Numbered from the stretch's first letter, positions 48,457 through 60,561 are shown. The stretch is DNA of 64,000 nt from Oscheius tipulae (GCA_037178975.1 JASJZH010000004.1:4526001-4590000); one strand, 5' to 3'. Notes: generated from the sequence alone by a model not told the origin. Translations and numbers: made by a program.

Positions 48457-51317
48457 ATGACCACCAACGCTGTGCCTTCGACAGGTTTACTTTTTGTTGA
48501 AGTCTCTAGGTTCATTCAGGAAAACGTGTGCAAAAAGAATGGACGAAGCCAGTGACAGCTCGTCCAGCACCTGAGCTCTTCCTACAAAATAGTTTGACAA
48601 GACAAAAGGAGCCTTTTCTGCCTAACGAGGGACGAAAAGTTAAATGGTACTTGTGCGGTCCTACCGTTTACGACTCGTCGCATATGGGACATGCTCGTAC
48701 TTATCTCTCTCAAGATATTCTACGCCGTATCATGACCGACTACTTTGGCTACAATGTTCAGTTCATCATGAACATTACGGACATTGATGATAAAATCATT
48801 AAAAGGTTTATTTATTTTTTTAGAGAAAAATGATTTTTTTTAGAGCACGACAGAGACATCTTCTGACAAAGTACTTCAATGACGATGCTCCTGATGTGAA
48901 GAAAGTCTGCGAAGATGTGATCGAGGCCCTGGAACATTTCAAGGTAGTTTTCTCTCTTTGGTTGCAAACAAACTTTATAGCCTAAATGGCAAGGCGAGAC
49001 TGATCCTGACAAGAGAGTAATGCTGGACAAAATGATGGCCAAAGTTGAATCGTCTTCCGTGGAACTGAAGCTCGCTTTGAGTAAGGGTGACGTCAAGGCT
49101 ATCGACGAAGCAAAGGTTTGCCCGTTGGGAGTGCTTTAAAATCAACAATCCACAGGCAGCCGTGATCAACGATTCCCGAGATGTTGTCTCTGATTGGTTG
49201 GATGCCAAGTATGGAAAAGGCGTAACTGAACATGCTGTGTTCGACAATTTAGCCAAAACGTTAGTTTTTTTGTTTCATGAAGACGCACAACCGTTCAGCG
49301 AAAAGCCACTAAAATATTCATTGCAGGTTTGAAAACGAATTTTTCGCTGACATGTCCCGACTGAATGTGCTGCCTCCAGATGTCCTGACCCGTGTTTCCG
49401 AGTACGTCCCTGAAATTGTTGACTATGTTCAAAAAATCATCGACAACAAGTATGGATATGCCACCGAGGATGGTGATGTAAGTGGTTTTTATAGCAAAAT
49501 TTCGTCTATTTCAGGTTTATTTCGACACAAAAGCCTTTGAAGCTAACCCAAAGCATTTCTATGCCAAACTCGTTCCTGAAGCATATGGAGATGCGGATCA
49601 GCTTGAGAAAAACATGCGCGAAGGAGAAGGCGAGCTGAGTATCACTGCTGAAAAACTTAGGGTATGCAATTTCTCAACTTTTCTTCTAATTACGCAAATA
49701 GCAAAAAAGAAATCCGAACGATTTCGCTCTGTGGAAATCATCGAAAGAAGGAGAACCATTTTGGCCGAGTCCTTGGGGAAATGGTGATTATTTCCTTAAA
49801 AAACATTGCAACTTGGTTCAGGTCGACCTGGATGGCACATCGAGTGCTCAGCCATGGCCTCGGCTATTTGCGGGTCGAAACTGGACATCCATGCCGGAGG
49901 ATTCGATCTCAAGTTCCCACATCATGACAACGAAATCGCTCAGGTATTTGTTTGAGTGAATACATGTACTCCTTTCTAGGTGGAAGCTCACTATGACGAT
50001 CCTCACTGGGTGAACTACTTTTTGCACTGTGGAACGCTGCGAATTCAAGGAATGAAGATGAGCAAATCATTGAAGAACTTCATTACCATTCGCCAAGCTC
50101 TGAAAGACTATTCGGCCCGCCAGCTTCGTCTTCTTTTCCTCATGCATAATTGGGCTGATGTTCTTGATTACAGGTATATTATTTCTCTCCACTTTTCTAA
50201 CTAATCTTCTGTAGCACCTCTACCATGGAACGAGCTATTCAGTTTGAAAAATTCACAAACGAGTTCTTCCAAGGTGTGAAGCATCACCTCCGTCAACATT
50301 TCACACCTGGAAATGGAGCTGTGAGCAGCTTTAGTTGGATTCTAATCTTCTTCTTTCCAGGGATTTGTCAAATTCGACAAAAAGGAAATCGAACTCTTGG
50401 AAAGATTTGGTAACATCCAAGAAGACATTCACACGGCTCTCTGCGATTCTATCGACACGCGAACTGTTGTAGAAAAATTGCGCGAGCTGGTTGGACTGGG
50501 AAATGTTTACATAAACGAAAAGGTAGCTTTTACTACTTTTCCATATGAATCTTCTCACTTTCAGGAGAAGGCCAGTTTGGTTCCCAACTGCAACTTGATC
50601 AGAAACATTGCCACCTACGTGACTAATCTTCTGAGAACTTTCGGAGTGATTACAGGTCATCAGGAGATTGGTTATCCTCTGGACGAGTTTGTCACTCACC
50701 TGATTCGCATTTGTTCGTAAATTCAGATCAGCCTCAAGCAGCAATGCAACTTCTGAAGAAACGCTGATGCCCTATTTGAATGCACTGGCTACCTTCCGGG
50801 ACAACATCCGGTACATTGCTAAAGCCGATAAACTCGTTTCTATTCTGCAGGTATGCCAGTTTGTACTTCTCAATACAACTTATGTAGGAATGTGACAAGC
50901 TTCGCGATGACACGATGCCCGAGCTGGGTGTCCGTCTAGAAGATCGTAATGGACCAACCTGTGTCAAATTGGAAGATCGCGCTACTCTTATGCGCGAACG
51001 AGCTCAGAAAGAAGAAGCTGAAAAGCAAAAGGCCAAGTCAAAAGAAGAGGTTCGTGAACTTCTTTTTAAGCTCAAGACAATTTCAGGAGAAAGAACGGAA
51101 AGCGGCTGAAGCTGCCAAGAAGGAGGCGGCCAAGCGTATTCCTCCTACGGAAATGTTCAAGCAGGAAGCGCATCTGAACGAATACAGTCAATGGGACGAG
51201 AAGGGAATTCCTACTCACGCCAAAGACGGTACCGAAATCACTAAGTCACAGCGGAAAAAGCTGGAAAAGATATGGCAGACGCAAGAGAAAGTCTACAAGG
51301 CATCGACCCCGATTTAG
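48457..51317 (+). CDS. cars-1: Cytosolic cysteinyl-tRNA synthetase
   Basis: Class I synthetase that charges tRNA-Cys. The ATG at 48457 starts a 10-codon exon joined by a 36-nt intron. Clear motifs are [18 protein letters not shown] (zinc-ligand Cys and the HIGH-type HMGH), [33 protein letters not shown] and [18 protein letters not shown] (remaining zinc ligands), then [20 protein letters not shown] (the KMSKS loop). Next come the anticodon-binding region and a Lys/Glu-rich C-terminal extension ending YKASTPI at TAG 51315-51317, as in animal cytosolic forms. About ten introns of 35-60 nt interrupt it. All catalytic motifs are intact. Confidence 0.96.
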
Positions 51318-51512
51318 TTGTCATAAGATCCATTTGCATGCATGTTTCGGGTATTTCTTTTTTCTATATTCTCCGACCTGCACCTTATTGCTTTATCAGT
51401 TCCCAGTGCATAGTCTGATCCCTTCGGCAAATTGTTATCATGTGGGCAATGGTTTTCTGATTGTTACTATCTTTTTATTTATGATAAACTTGTTTCTGTT
51501 TGGGAGTCCAGT

Positions 51513-51745
51513 CTAGATTAGACCACTATGGATCACGGATTTTTCCAGTGAGTCCATCGGGACGACAGGTTTCGGCATCTCTCCGTCAGGTGTCGGCTGA
51601 AAACTGATGAACGTTGGTCAGTGGAATGAGAACCTGTAAACTGTTTGCAGAATGTTCTCTTGAGCTGCTACATCCGGTCAAACACAAGAGCAGAGACGAG
51701 AGGAGTATTGCTACGAGAAGTTCTAGCCTAATTTTTCCTCGATTC
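51513..51745 (-). CDS. Candidate small secreted protein, start missing
   Basis: Two exons join through a 37-nt intron in phase. The first has a hydrophobic stretch (LELLVAILLSSLLLCLTGC) followed by SSSREHSANSLQ. The second reads PTPDGEMPKPVVPMDSLEKS and ends at TAG 51513-51515. It looks like a signal peptide with a lipobox-like LTGC and a short mature peptide. No ATG is in frame before the hydrophobic stretch, so a first exon is missing or this is chance. It lies downstream of the collagen gene on the same strand. Confidence 0.3.
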
Positions 51746-51889
51746 CACCACGAATTTTTCAACGATCAAATTTTTGTCGTTTTGAACTCACAATAACTAC
51801 GTGCTTTGAGATCGATTAAAACGTGAATTCTGGACGTGTGATCAGTTTCAAATAGAACAAGTTGCATTGATAATTTACTAATAAATAAG

Positions 51890-53039
51890 TTAACGGCGAG
51901 TTCCGTCCTCGAAGAAGATGCCGCCATCGATGGCGCAGTACTTGGGGCAGATTCCACGCTCTCCGGGACCTCCGGGAGGTCCAACTGGACCGGGCTGACC
52001 AGGGTTTCCATCGGCTCCAGGCTTTCCGTCCTGGCCGGGAGATCCCTTAGGTCCGGGCTGACCAGGGGCACCATCACTTCCGTCCAGTCCGTTGCTTCCA
52101 GGTGGTCCCTGAGCTCCCTTCTCACCGTCCTGACCGGGCTCTCCAGGGGCAACAGGCTCGCATTCGGCATCGGAACCAGGCTCTCCAGCAGGTCCAGCTT
52201 GACCAGGCTTGCCAGGCTAAACATTTAGAATAGTTTCTCTGATGACCAGGATGACTCACAGCTCCGGGAGGTCCCTTGGGTCCAGGCTCTCCGGGATGAC
52301 CATCGATTCCAGGCTCTCCAATTTCTCCGTTGGGTCCATTATCTCCATTGGGTCCTTTAAAGATTCACTATCAGTTAGATCTGAGTATTCAACGTACCGG
52401 GAGCTCCAGGAGGTCCGGGTGGACCTTGAGGGCAAGGTTTGCAAGGTGGGGGAGTGATAACGTCGCAAGGCTTCGCTGGGGGACGTCCAGGATTTCCGGG
52501 CATACCGGGAGCCTAAAGAACATCGTATGCACGAGAAAGAACAGCAACATACTCCAGGCTTTCCTGGTCTTCCGGGCTTTCCAGCAGCTCCGGGAGCTCC
52601 TGCAGGACCTGGACGGCAGCACCCTTCGCAGCCCGTCTCGAATTGAGGATTGCCAGATGGGGCATTCACAACGTTGGGGGTCTCGTTGACATCGGCCTCT
52701 CCATAAGCTTGACGGGCGACACGAGTACGGTTGGAAGCCATGTGGTTCTGCTTCAGACGAGCAACATCAGCCCAGACGTCCTTGTGGGATCCCTACACAC
52801 ATATTCTTCAATTCCATGTTCACAGAGAACTTACACGGCAAAGAACGGCGTCAGCGTGGAGACTTCTTCTAACGGTGTGAACATAGTTGTAGACGATTGG
52901 AAGAGTCACACAGACTGACAGAAGAGCGATAACGGAGAAGACAACGGCCGAGTAACCGACGAATCGGTATGCCTGAAGACGAAGCTCGTACGGACGAGAG
53001 ATGGGGGAAACTAACCCTGATTTTGTTGTCGATGTCCAT
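51890..53039 (-). CDS. Nematode cuticular collagen
   Basis: Structural protein of the extracellular cuticle. The ATG at 53039 gives MDIDNKIR, then after an intron of about 50 nt [20 protein letters not shown], the conserved N-terminal membrane-entry segment. Next is the furin-type processing site in [11 protein letters not shown]. Cysteine cluster [11 protein letters not shown] opens the first Gly-X-Y block. [13 protein letters not shown] follows, then longer Gly-X-Y blocks with short interruptions, and the end [20 protein letters not shown] at TAA. Cysteine spacing and the C-terminal FFEDGTRR are typical of col-family members. Introns are short. The gene lies alone, with no collagen cluster in view. 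Confidence 0.95.
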
Positions 53040-53782
53040 GGCGCACCTCGGAGATATCGCCGTACGGGCTTTTATAGGCGAAGGGGCGGCTGCCCTGACA
53101 AAGAAACTGTATCGGACTGAATCGGATCGTCTCGGGGCTCCGCTTGGAACACGACGCGGATGGAGAGAGAAAAAGGAGAAAGAATGAATACGCTTGTGAG
53201 GATCGCTCATCTGAACAAATGACGAAAAGATGTGTTACAATCAGAAGCATAGCCTTTTTGCGAGTCTATGTGATCAGCTGGTTAGTCTGACCAATAAACG
53301 CCTCCTCTGTCGAGACTTTGCATCTCGAAACCATTTCTATTCTCCTCTTCTCTTTCTCAATTGTCGGTTCTTAACCATCCTCCTGGGAAATAAGCCTTGG
53401 AAGCAATGCAACATTGTACTAAGATATGAGTACGTCTGCTGACTTTCCCATCTTGGCGAGAACACCGCTTTCAAACTTGACATCCAGACAACTCTCTCGA
53501 TAGGCACATACGGTACAACCGACGTATAGGAAAGAGTCGAGTCTCAACAGATGGTCCGACAACATTGTGCCCTTTACTCTGACATAAACGATCGCTACTC
53601 GTCCAGCCAGTTTGTCCATGTGACACCCTCACATAAGTAGACCTTTTCCAGAGCAAACCTTCTAAGAAATTCTCTCAAAGCACTCGAACAATTATCATGT
53701 TTGCGTTTTGTTAAAAAACGCTCGGAAAGAGACTATCTGACATCGAAAGACTCGACGGATGTTACTTCTATGTGGGAAGAAC

Positions 53783-53806
53783 TGGATGAAGATAGCTACT
53801 TGGTCT
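53783..53806 (+). repeat. 24-bp direct repeat, copy 1
   Basis: Identical to 53988-54011. Read in one frame it encodes DEDSYLV, inside an ORF starting MWEELDEDSYLVWKP. Confidence 0.85.
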
Positions 53807-53987
53807 GGAAGCCGACTGTCTGGTCATAATTTTCCACGAGGTAGATGCTCATTATTGGAGCAGAACCCAGTTACAGATTCTCTCTCACAACACCAGCTTC
53901 TTCGCTTGGCATGGAACATGAACATCATAGGCCCGATAGAGACTCTTTTATCAAAGTGGAATATCGGAATGCGCAGCCTGATTAAAT

Positions 53988-54011
53988 TGGATGAAGATAG
54001 CTACTTGGTCT
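53988..54011 (+). repeat. 24-bp direct repeat, copy 2
   Basis: Identical to 53783-53806, 205 bp away. It also encodes DEDSYLV, at the end of an ORF reading GMRSLIKLDEDSYLV and then a stop. Confidence 0.85.
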
Positions 54012-54057
54012 AAAAAAGGTCAGGAAACCTTCTCGGTTTCCCGACTACAAGTCTATC

Positions 54058-54288
54058 ATGTACTACGACAGATTTGCCGTTGGGAAGACAGAATCCGGAC
54101 GACGCCTGGCTACAATGTTCCCTCTTCATAAAGGCATCGCACTGTTGGACAACGTACAATTGAACAGTACCAAGTTGGACAGGCTCGGCAAGTGCTCAAA
54201 CATAGCGAGCCAGTCAGAATGCAAAGACAATCCGGTGAGCGTCTCGGAACAACTGAAAGTACTGAATAGCTCAGATGGACAACTGTAG
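54058..54288 (+). CDS. Hypothetical exon or small ORF
   Basis: The ATG at 54058 begins MYYDRFAVGKTESGRRLATM and runs to GKCSNIASQSECKDNP, where a GTGAGC could be a splice donor. Without splicing it ends at 54288. Composition is protein-like, with two close cysteines, but there is no signal peptide, no recognised domain and no clear partner exon. It may be part of a gene that also uses the repeat-bearing ORFs just upstream. Confidence 0.3.
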   Translation: MYYDRFAVGKTESGRRLATMFPLHKGIALLDNVQLNSTKLDRLGKCSNIASQSECKDNPVSVSEQLKVLNSSDGQL

Positions 54289-54504
54289 GCAGATAAGTGT
54301 GAAATGGAAAGTTATAGACAGATTATGGATAGTTAGTGCCCAATGACTTGTGGACCTTGTGTTCAAAGGGGAGTATGTACAGATCTCGTAGTCGAAGTTT
54401 CTAATATTTTCCATGTATGCATCAATTGGTTTCTGAGCCAAGCATACAGTGTCCCAGGACCTATGGCATTTGTTAACCTTGTTTCTGTATATTTCGAAGA
54501 AAGC

Positions 54505-55642
54505 TTAAACAATGAAAAAGAGAAGACAGAATGAGAGGATATGTGTGGGACGGAATGCTTCGTTACAGAACTGCTTGTCCTTGCAATAGCACTGAATGTA
54601 TCGGTTCTTGACGGCAGCTCCTCCCGGAGTCGAGATCACATCGTTGTTTAAACAGTAATTGTCTACTCCTGCCAGGTTGACATTTGAACAAGACTTGGTC
54701 ATTTGATAGGCTCCTGTAGAGGAACTGAACATCACAGAAACAGATTCAAACCTCCAAGACGAACGATCCGCTTCATGCAGTACTTCTTGGCACAGCGTCC
54801 CTCGTTGCAGTTGCTTCCTTGCTTCGGATTGCAATCGTAACATTGAACTTGTTGGTTGTTCAGTACTGAGCATTAACCGTATGTTAATTACATCAAAACT
54901 ATTACAATCGGTTGTCTGTTGAGTACAAGCCGGTTCACCGTAGTTTCTCCTGATATTGCAATCACTTTGAGAACAGAATTCCATCAGCATTTTGATAGGT
55001 TTGATAGTTCCTTTGGAATCAGCCATTGGGTAGGTATTGTCTACCTCGCAGTACGAATTCCCATTGGAAGATGTCCTGTTGCTGGTCACCTGTTATCAGG
55101 ACGTAAAATATCTTGTTTTCTCTCTGATACCTGCATTAAAGTACTGTGACATCCTCTCACGAAGAGCATATTTGCAGAAGAGCTAGGATCTTGGCTGTCA
55201 GGATCGTCGAATATCATGGTGAAGCAAGGTCCAGGACAACTTTCTCTTTTCTGACAAATGTTTTTTTTCGTTTTAGAGAGCAATTCGATACCACAATATT
55301 GCCAGAAGGAGTGTTACAGGCTGTGAAGTATTGATCTGGAATTTACGCAGATCCTTACTTTAGTAGTGGGAATAAAACGGTTTTTACTTTTATTTTTACT
55401 AGACCCTCCAAAAGCGTTGTAAAGAGCGCACACCCTGGCCTGAGCCAAGTTTTGTATGCCTGTTGGAAACAAGGAAACGAACTAACCGGCTATGGAAGGT
55501 AAGCCAGTGAGCTGCCATCGACTGCGAAGTTCCGGAGATGCACACTGTGAACTGATGTAGAATTGACAAAGATAAATGTTACCGAATAGCAGTTGTTGTC
55601 GGCCGAGGCCAAAAAGGGCAAAAGGGAGAGCAAGAAGAGCAT
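54505..55642 (-). CDS. Secreted or GPI-anchored Ly6-like cysteine-rich protein
   Basis: The start at 55642 gives a signal peptide (MLFLLSLLPFLASAD) followed at once by a cysteine (NNCYS). At least two related cysteine-rich modules follow through short introns. The first has YFTACNTPSGNIV then KRESCPGPCFTMIF and FVRGCHSTLM. The second has QCYDCNPKQGSNCNEGRCAK, KSCSNVNLAGVDNYC and IQCYCKDKQFCNEAF. The C-terminus is hydrophobic (ILSFCLLFFIV) with no charged tail, as in a GPI-attachment signal. The pattern resembles nematode ET-module/Ly6-like proteins of the cell surface. The exact exon joins between the modules are approximate. The ligand or partner is unknown. Confidence 0.6.
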
Positions 55643-56492
55643 GTTGACTGTGATGAACGTTACAGTGCGCGCTTATATTTATGTTGGGCTAGAGACTTAG
55701 CTGCTGATTCAAAGGACGGGAAGGCACTGGCTAGTACAAGAGAACACACCTGGATGACCAATATGGAAGGCTCATTTTTCTTATGGATTACTATTTGGGC
55801 AGTCCATCCGTGAGGAAACCAATGCTAAAACTACATGAATCAAGTACAGCACCGACAAACTTCATTGAAAACCAGTCACTTACAATTGGAGTAAGGTCAC
55901 TTATATCGTGTAGACCTTTTTTTGCAGTTGATGGTATCTTTCTATATCGTCACTTTGGTACAGATAGCAGGGCTTTATAGAAACTCCTAGGCATCTCTAC
56001 AAGACATTTTACCAAAGAAAATCAGAGAATAGAATTTTTTTTTTAGAAGTCTTTGAGAAACGAATAGTAAACAGTGTTCAAAATGCCGCCTTACCGTAAG
56101 CCGGGAACACGTGGTCTTGACACGATCTCGTTTTTCAGGTCTGCTCATGTTTTTGCAGATCTCAGAATGTTTCAATCCTTTTATGTAACAGCTGACTTCC
56201 ACTGTTATCTTTTGCAGTTTTGATTCGAAATTGGGCCTATCTTGAAGATATATTTTTTAAGCATATGTTCGGAAAACTTTATTTACGTGGGTTATTTCGC
56301 ATCCTTGTGTGAAATACGACGGTTTTGCCGTTCAAACCTTGATCTTAATTTTGGTTAGCACCGATTTGCGGTAAGCGCGTCCCAATTGCCAACGCGGGAC
56401 CTTCACGATTTCGAACCATTCCACATACTTGTGGTGTTCTTTTATTCTCTGCTTCATTTCCTTTGCTTATTGTATAATTACGTACATTCAGC
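55643..56492. other. Divergent intergenic region
   Basis: Separates the Ly6-like gene (minus) and PLK1 (plus). ORFs at 55783-55980 (plus) and 55987-56202 (minus) show no domain or composition that supports a gene. A T-tract lies near 56034-56045. Confidence 0.45.
56484..56491 (+). promoter_or_regulatory. Candidate trans-splice acceptor of PLK1
   Basis: ACATTCAG ends two bases before the PLK1 ATG with no coding exon required upstream. Confidence 0.5.
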
Positions 56493-58714
56493 ATGGAGAA
56501 GAGAAAGGAACAGCTGAAAGATGTGCCGGAGCAGGTGTTCGACAAGGGACGCAACGTGATCTACGCTAGAGGCAAATTTCTCGGAAAAGGTGGTTTCGCT
56601 AGATGCTATGAGCTGACGGATACGCGAACCAACGAGCTATTCGCAGGAAAGATCGTGAGCAAAACGCTTCTTCAAAAACCCTATCAACGGGAAAAGGTCC
56701 GAGATTATCACGGTACAAAAGATCTCAAAGTTGCAGATGACCCAAGAAGTTCAAATCCATCAAAGCCTAGCCCACCCCCATGTGGTAAAACTTTTCACCT
56801 GCTTTGAGGACGTCGACAACGTTTACATTACGCTGGAGCTGTGTGCCCGTCGCTCGTTGATGGAACTGCACAAGAGAAGAAGGGCTGTGACCGAACCTGA
56901 GGCTCGCTACTTCACTATTCACGTATTTCGCACGTTTTGTCTCAATATTGCATATTTAGGTCTGCGACGCTGTTCGCTATCTTCATGAGGACATGCGGAT
57001 CATACATCGAGACCTCAAGCTAGGCAACTTGTTCCTCAACGAAGAAATGCAAGTGAAAATCGGAGATTTCGGATTGGCCACGATAGTTGATGTACCTGGA
57101 GAGAAGAAGAAGACTCTGTGTGGAACCCCGAACTACATAGCCCCGGAAGTCCTTGACAAAAAAGGTCACTCTTTCGAAGTCGATGTTTGGGCCATCGGCT
57201 GTATTCTCTACACTCTACTCTTTGGTCGACCTCCTTTCGAGACTCAATCGCTCAAGGTTTTTGCTTCTCAAATAGTTTAGTATCAGTTTCAGGACACCTA
57301 TAATCGAATCAAGCTCAATCAGTATAAGATTCCTCCCAATGCCCCACAGCATTCGAGCGATCTGATTACGATTCTCCTCGCAGCTGATCCACAGAAGCGG
57401 CCCTCCGTTCGACAGGTACATTTTAAGGTTTCCCTATTCTAATGTTGCTCCTGTAGTGCCTACAGCATCAATTCTTCTCGAATGGATTTCTCCCCAAGCG
57501 TCTGCCGGTCTCCTGTTTGACCATGGCGCCGAAGTTCACGAGAGATGAATTGAAGGCTCAGCCATCTCCTGTCCGAGTCAGAATGGATGACGGATCGAGA
57601 CAGGTGCTTACTCCCCGTCAGCTTGTCCGAAACGACCTTGTAGCTCAACACCGCTACCTGGCAGATGTGGCCGAAAATGGCGAGAACGTACGCGATCGTA
57701 GGTTACTTCAACCGTCTTTGCGTCATGCGTCATGTTTCAGCAGCTGTCTCCAACTCTTCTGACGGATATCTCCGCGAGCTGCACGCTCTGCTCACTGCCG
57801 TCTGCACTACTAACGTCACCAGAGTATGTTTCTTGTTCAATTTCGGCTATATTCGGATTCAGCAATCGTGTGCCGGTCGCGATGAAGACGAGTCGCCTGA
57901 GTGCACTCCCGTGTTCTGGATCAGTAAATGGGTTGATTACTCTGACAAGTATGGCATTGGCTATCAACTATCCGACAATTCGGTCAGTTCTCAGATCTAT
58001 GTTTTGCAATGAATTAGAATTTAGGTTGGTGTTCTCTTCAACGATAGCACGAAGCTCGTTCTGGACGAAGCTGGCAATGAGCTGACCTACATTGAAAAGA
58101 ACGAAAAGGAGCACTATTACTCTCTCTCCGGGAGTCCAGCCGATCTGACAAAAAAGGTCACCTTGCTCAAGTATTTCCGCTCCTACATGAACGAACATCT
58201 AATCCGTGCTGGTGGAGACTTGGCGGCCAGAGTGAGGACTGTTTCTTATTATTACTCAATCCCTGTCATTAGGAGGGTGACGATCTTGCACGACTTCCTG
58301 TTCTTCGCACTTGGTTCCGCACACGCTCTGCCATTGTCCTTCATCTTAGCAATGGAACTCTTCAGATCAATTATTTCGATGTCAGTTTCTATTATCTATT
58401 GAGCCTAAATATACCTTTTAGGATCACACTAAACTTATTTTCTGCCCACTAATGCAAGCTGTAACTTACATCGATGAACGCAAGCAGTTCCACGTTTACA
58501 AGCTTAGTGACTTGGAGAAGAACGGAACTGACCAAAATTTGGTCAACCGACTCAAATACGGCAAGCTTATGGTAGAGCGTCTTATCAACAACTCGAACTC
58601 GAGACCAGGCTCCGGTAGTTCTGCAAGGGTTCGTTCGGCATAGCACCCTTTTCAAAGTCCAATTTGCAGGAAAGAGCAACACCTCGTGGATCGCAGCGTC
58701 TCCCCATGGTCTAG
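56493..58714 (+). CDS. plk-1: Polo-like kinase 1
   Basis: Mitotic Ser/Thr kinase. The ATG at 56493 begins [14 protein letters not shown]. The kinase domain has the Gly-loop [26 protein letters not shown] and the activation loop [16 protein letters not shown] with the phospho-threonine. The second half has two polo boxes: [20 protein letters not shown] keeps the peptide-groove tryptophan, and [20 protein letters not shown] keeps the His and Lys that hold phosphate. It ends SQRLPMV at TAG 58712-58714. About ten short introns. Length is about 610 residues, as in PLK1, and both domains look functional. LEO1 starts 192 nt downstream, which suggests an operon. Confidence 0.95.
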
Positions 58715-58906
58715 ACTTTTACCGAGATCAACCCCTAAAATGAATTCGTTTTGTATTACTGTGCTTTTTACCGAAAATGAAAATTCCTGTATGTGAGCTT
58801 GTTCTTTTTCTGGTTAGTACCACGTCAGTATCACAACATGGAAGCGCGCGCTGTTGTTGATCGATTTCCATCAACTAAAGCATTTTGAAAGTTGAGTGTT
58901 ATAGGG

Positions 58907-60561
58907 ATGTCGTCTTCTGACAGCGACGGCCAGCCTTCTAAGACACTGAGGTGGGTTTTTGATCGTTCTACACTTTTTTGTTTTGTTTTCTCTATTCGTC
59001 TTTTACAGAGCGAGGAGCTCGTCATCTTCTTCGGCTCACTCGAATGCTGAGAACCCGGTTGAAAGTCGAGGGGGACTGGTAAATGCTCCTCATACAGGTG
59101 CTTTGTTTTCTGCGAAATATTAATGTAACGAGGATTTAGCCGATGACAGTGGCAGTGAGCGATCTCATGCATCTCCTACACCTGTTCTAAAAAATCGCCG
59201 TCTGATGGACAGTTCGAGCGACGAAGAGGCGGGGAAGAAGGTAGCAATTTCTTTTTTCCTGCTAATAGGGAAACTTAGGTTGTAAAATCTTCATCCCAAG
59301 GAGATGTTTTCGGAGATGAGCTGTCGTCTGATTCCGACAATGCCGACGGCGATGTTGGTAGACGTCGTTCTGTTCAAGATGAGGACGAATCAAATGAACA
59401 AGCTTTCGAAGATCGGTCCGGTTCTCCAATGGAAGAAGAACCAGCAAAGGTGAAAACTATTAAGGTTAATCTACAAGTGTGACTTATGATATCTCTTTTT
59501 CTAGGGTGAATCCGTTCGGGTGAGATTGCTCTACGATAATGATTTGTACCACGTTCGAGTAAGCGTTCAATATTAAAAAAAAAGTGACGATTTAAATATT
59601 TAGATGCCGAATTTTCTTTCGATCGAGACAAAACCTTTCGTACCGGCATGTTACGAAGACATTTATGTTGAGTATGATGCCGTAGACGAAGAAGGCAGGA
59701 ACAGGTTGAAACTTAAGGTAGGAATATTTTCTTGCTTTTCTTATGCGTGGCTTAATAGGTAGAAAACACGCTCCGTTGGCGGGTAACTGGCCCTGAGACT
59801 GATCCAAATTACGAAAGTAATGCCAAAATTGTCAAGTGGAGCGATGGAACGTGAGTTTTTCTCTTTGAAACTGTTAGCAAATCATGCAAAACATTGCAGG
59901 ATGTCGCTGATGGTTGGTAACGAGATCTTTGAGTGCCAGAACACCCATCTTCATGCTCCCATGCATCTTTTCATTCGACAGACTCATGGACTGACCGGCT
60001 GTGGCATTTTCACCAATCGGATCAAATTCCGACCTAGCACAACGGAGAGTAAAACACACAAGAAGGTCACCATGACCGTTGCTGATCGTACGAAGAAGTC
60101 CGGCCAAGTTCGCTTTATCGAGGAGGTCGGAGGTATCAATCCAGATGAAGCCAAAAAGGTATTTTCACTTGAAGCTTACCTATGCGGAATTCAGGATATT
60201 GTTCGACGCGAGGAAGAAGCTCTCCGAGCTGCCTACAGACGTGAACGTGACCAGACAGCTAAAAAACGTGATCGTGATCGTCACAGAATGTCTAGTGAAT
60301 TCTTGGAGAATCCTGGCTTCTCCGGTAAAACATCTATAGATAAATTGATTCTTCTTCCTTTCAGACGACGAATCTCCGAAACAAGGTAGTTCTCGAAGAG
60401 ATGCGCCTCTCATTGGGGCTAGTTCCGACGAGAGTGATGATGAAGCTAAGAGAATTGAAAAGAGCAAGAAGGATGCTTCCGATTCCGACGAGGAGTACCA
60501 CCGTAGAAAGCTGGAAAAGAAAAAGAAGATTGTCTCCAGTGACGAAGATGGAAGTGATTAA
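58907..60561 (+). CDS. leo-1: LEO1, PAF1 complex subunit
   Basis: Subunit of the PAF1 complex, which travels with RNA polymerase II and supports histone modification. The ATG at 58907 begins MSSSDSDGQPSKTL in an acidic, serine-rich N-terminal region. The conserved LEO1 core follows: VRLLYDNDLYHVRMPNFLSI, DEEGRNRLKLKVENTLRWR, NAKIVKWSDGTMSLMVGNEI, HLFIRQTHGLTGC, and a Lys/Arg-rich helix near 60200. The end (EYHRRKLEKKKKIVSSDEDG) is acidic and basic as in other LEO1 proteins, with TAA at 60561 and AATAAA within 25 nt. About ten short introns interrupt it. Confidence 0.94.

Larger units (their letters stand above)
53040..54504. other. Low-information stretch with repeat and ORF fragments
   Basis: Between collagen and the Ly6-like gene. 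It holds several ORFs of 60-85 codons on both strands with no recognised domain, one exact direct repeat (53783-53806 and 53988-54011) and one more protein-like exon at 54058. A minus-strand reading at 53419-53619 (MDKLAGRVAIVYVRVKGTML) is also possible. It may hold a rapidly evolving or partly decayed gene. Confidence 0.4.

Noticed and set aside
55783-56202. ORFs on both strands between the Ly6-like gene and PLK1
   Set aside because: No signal peptide, domain or splice context supports either.
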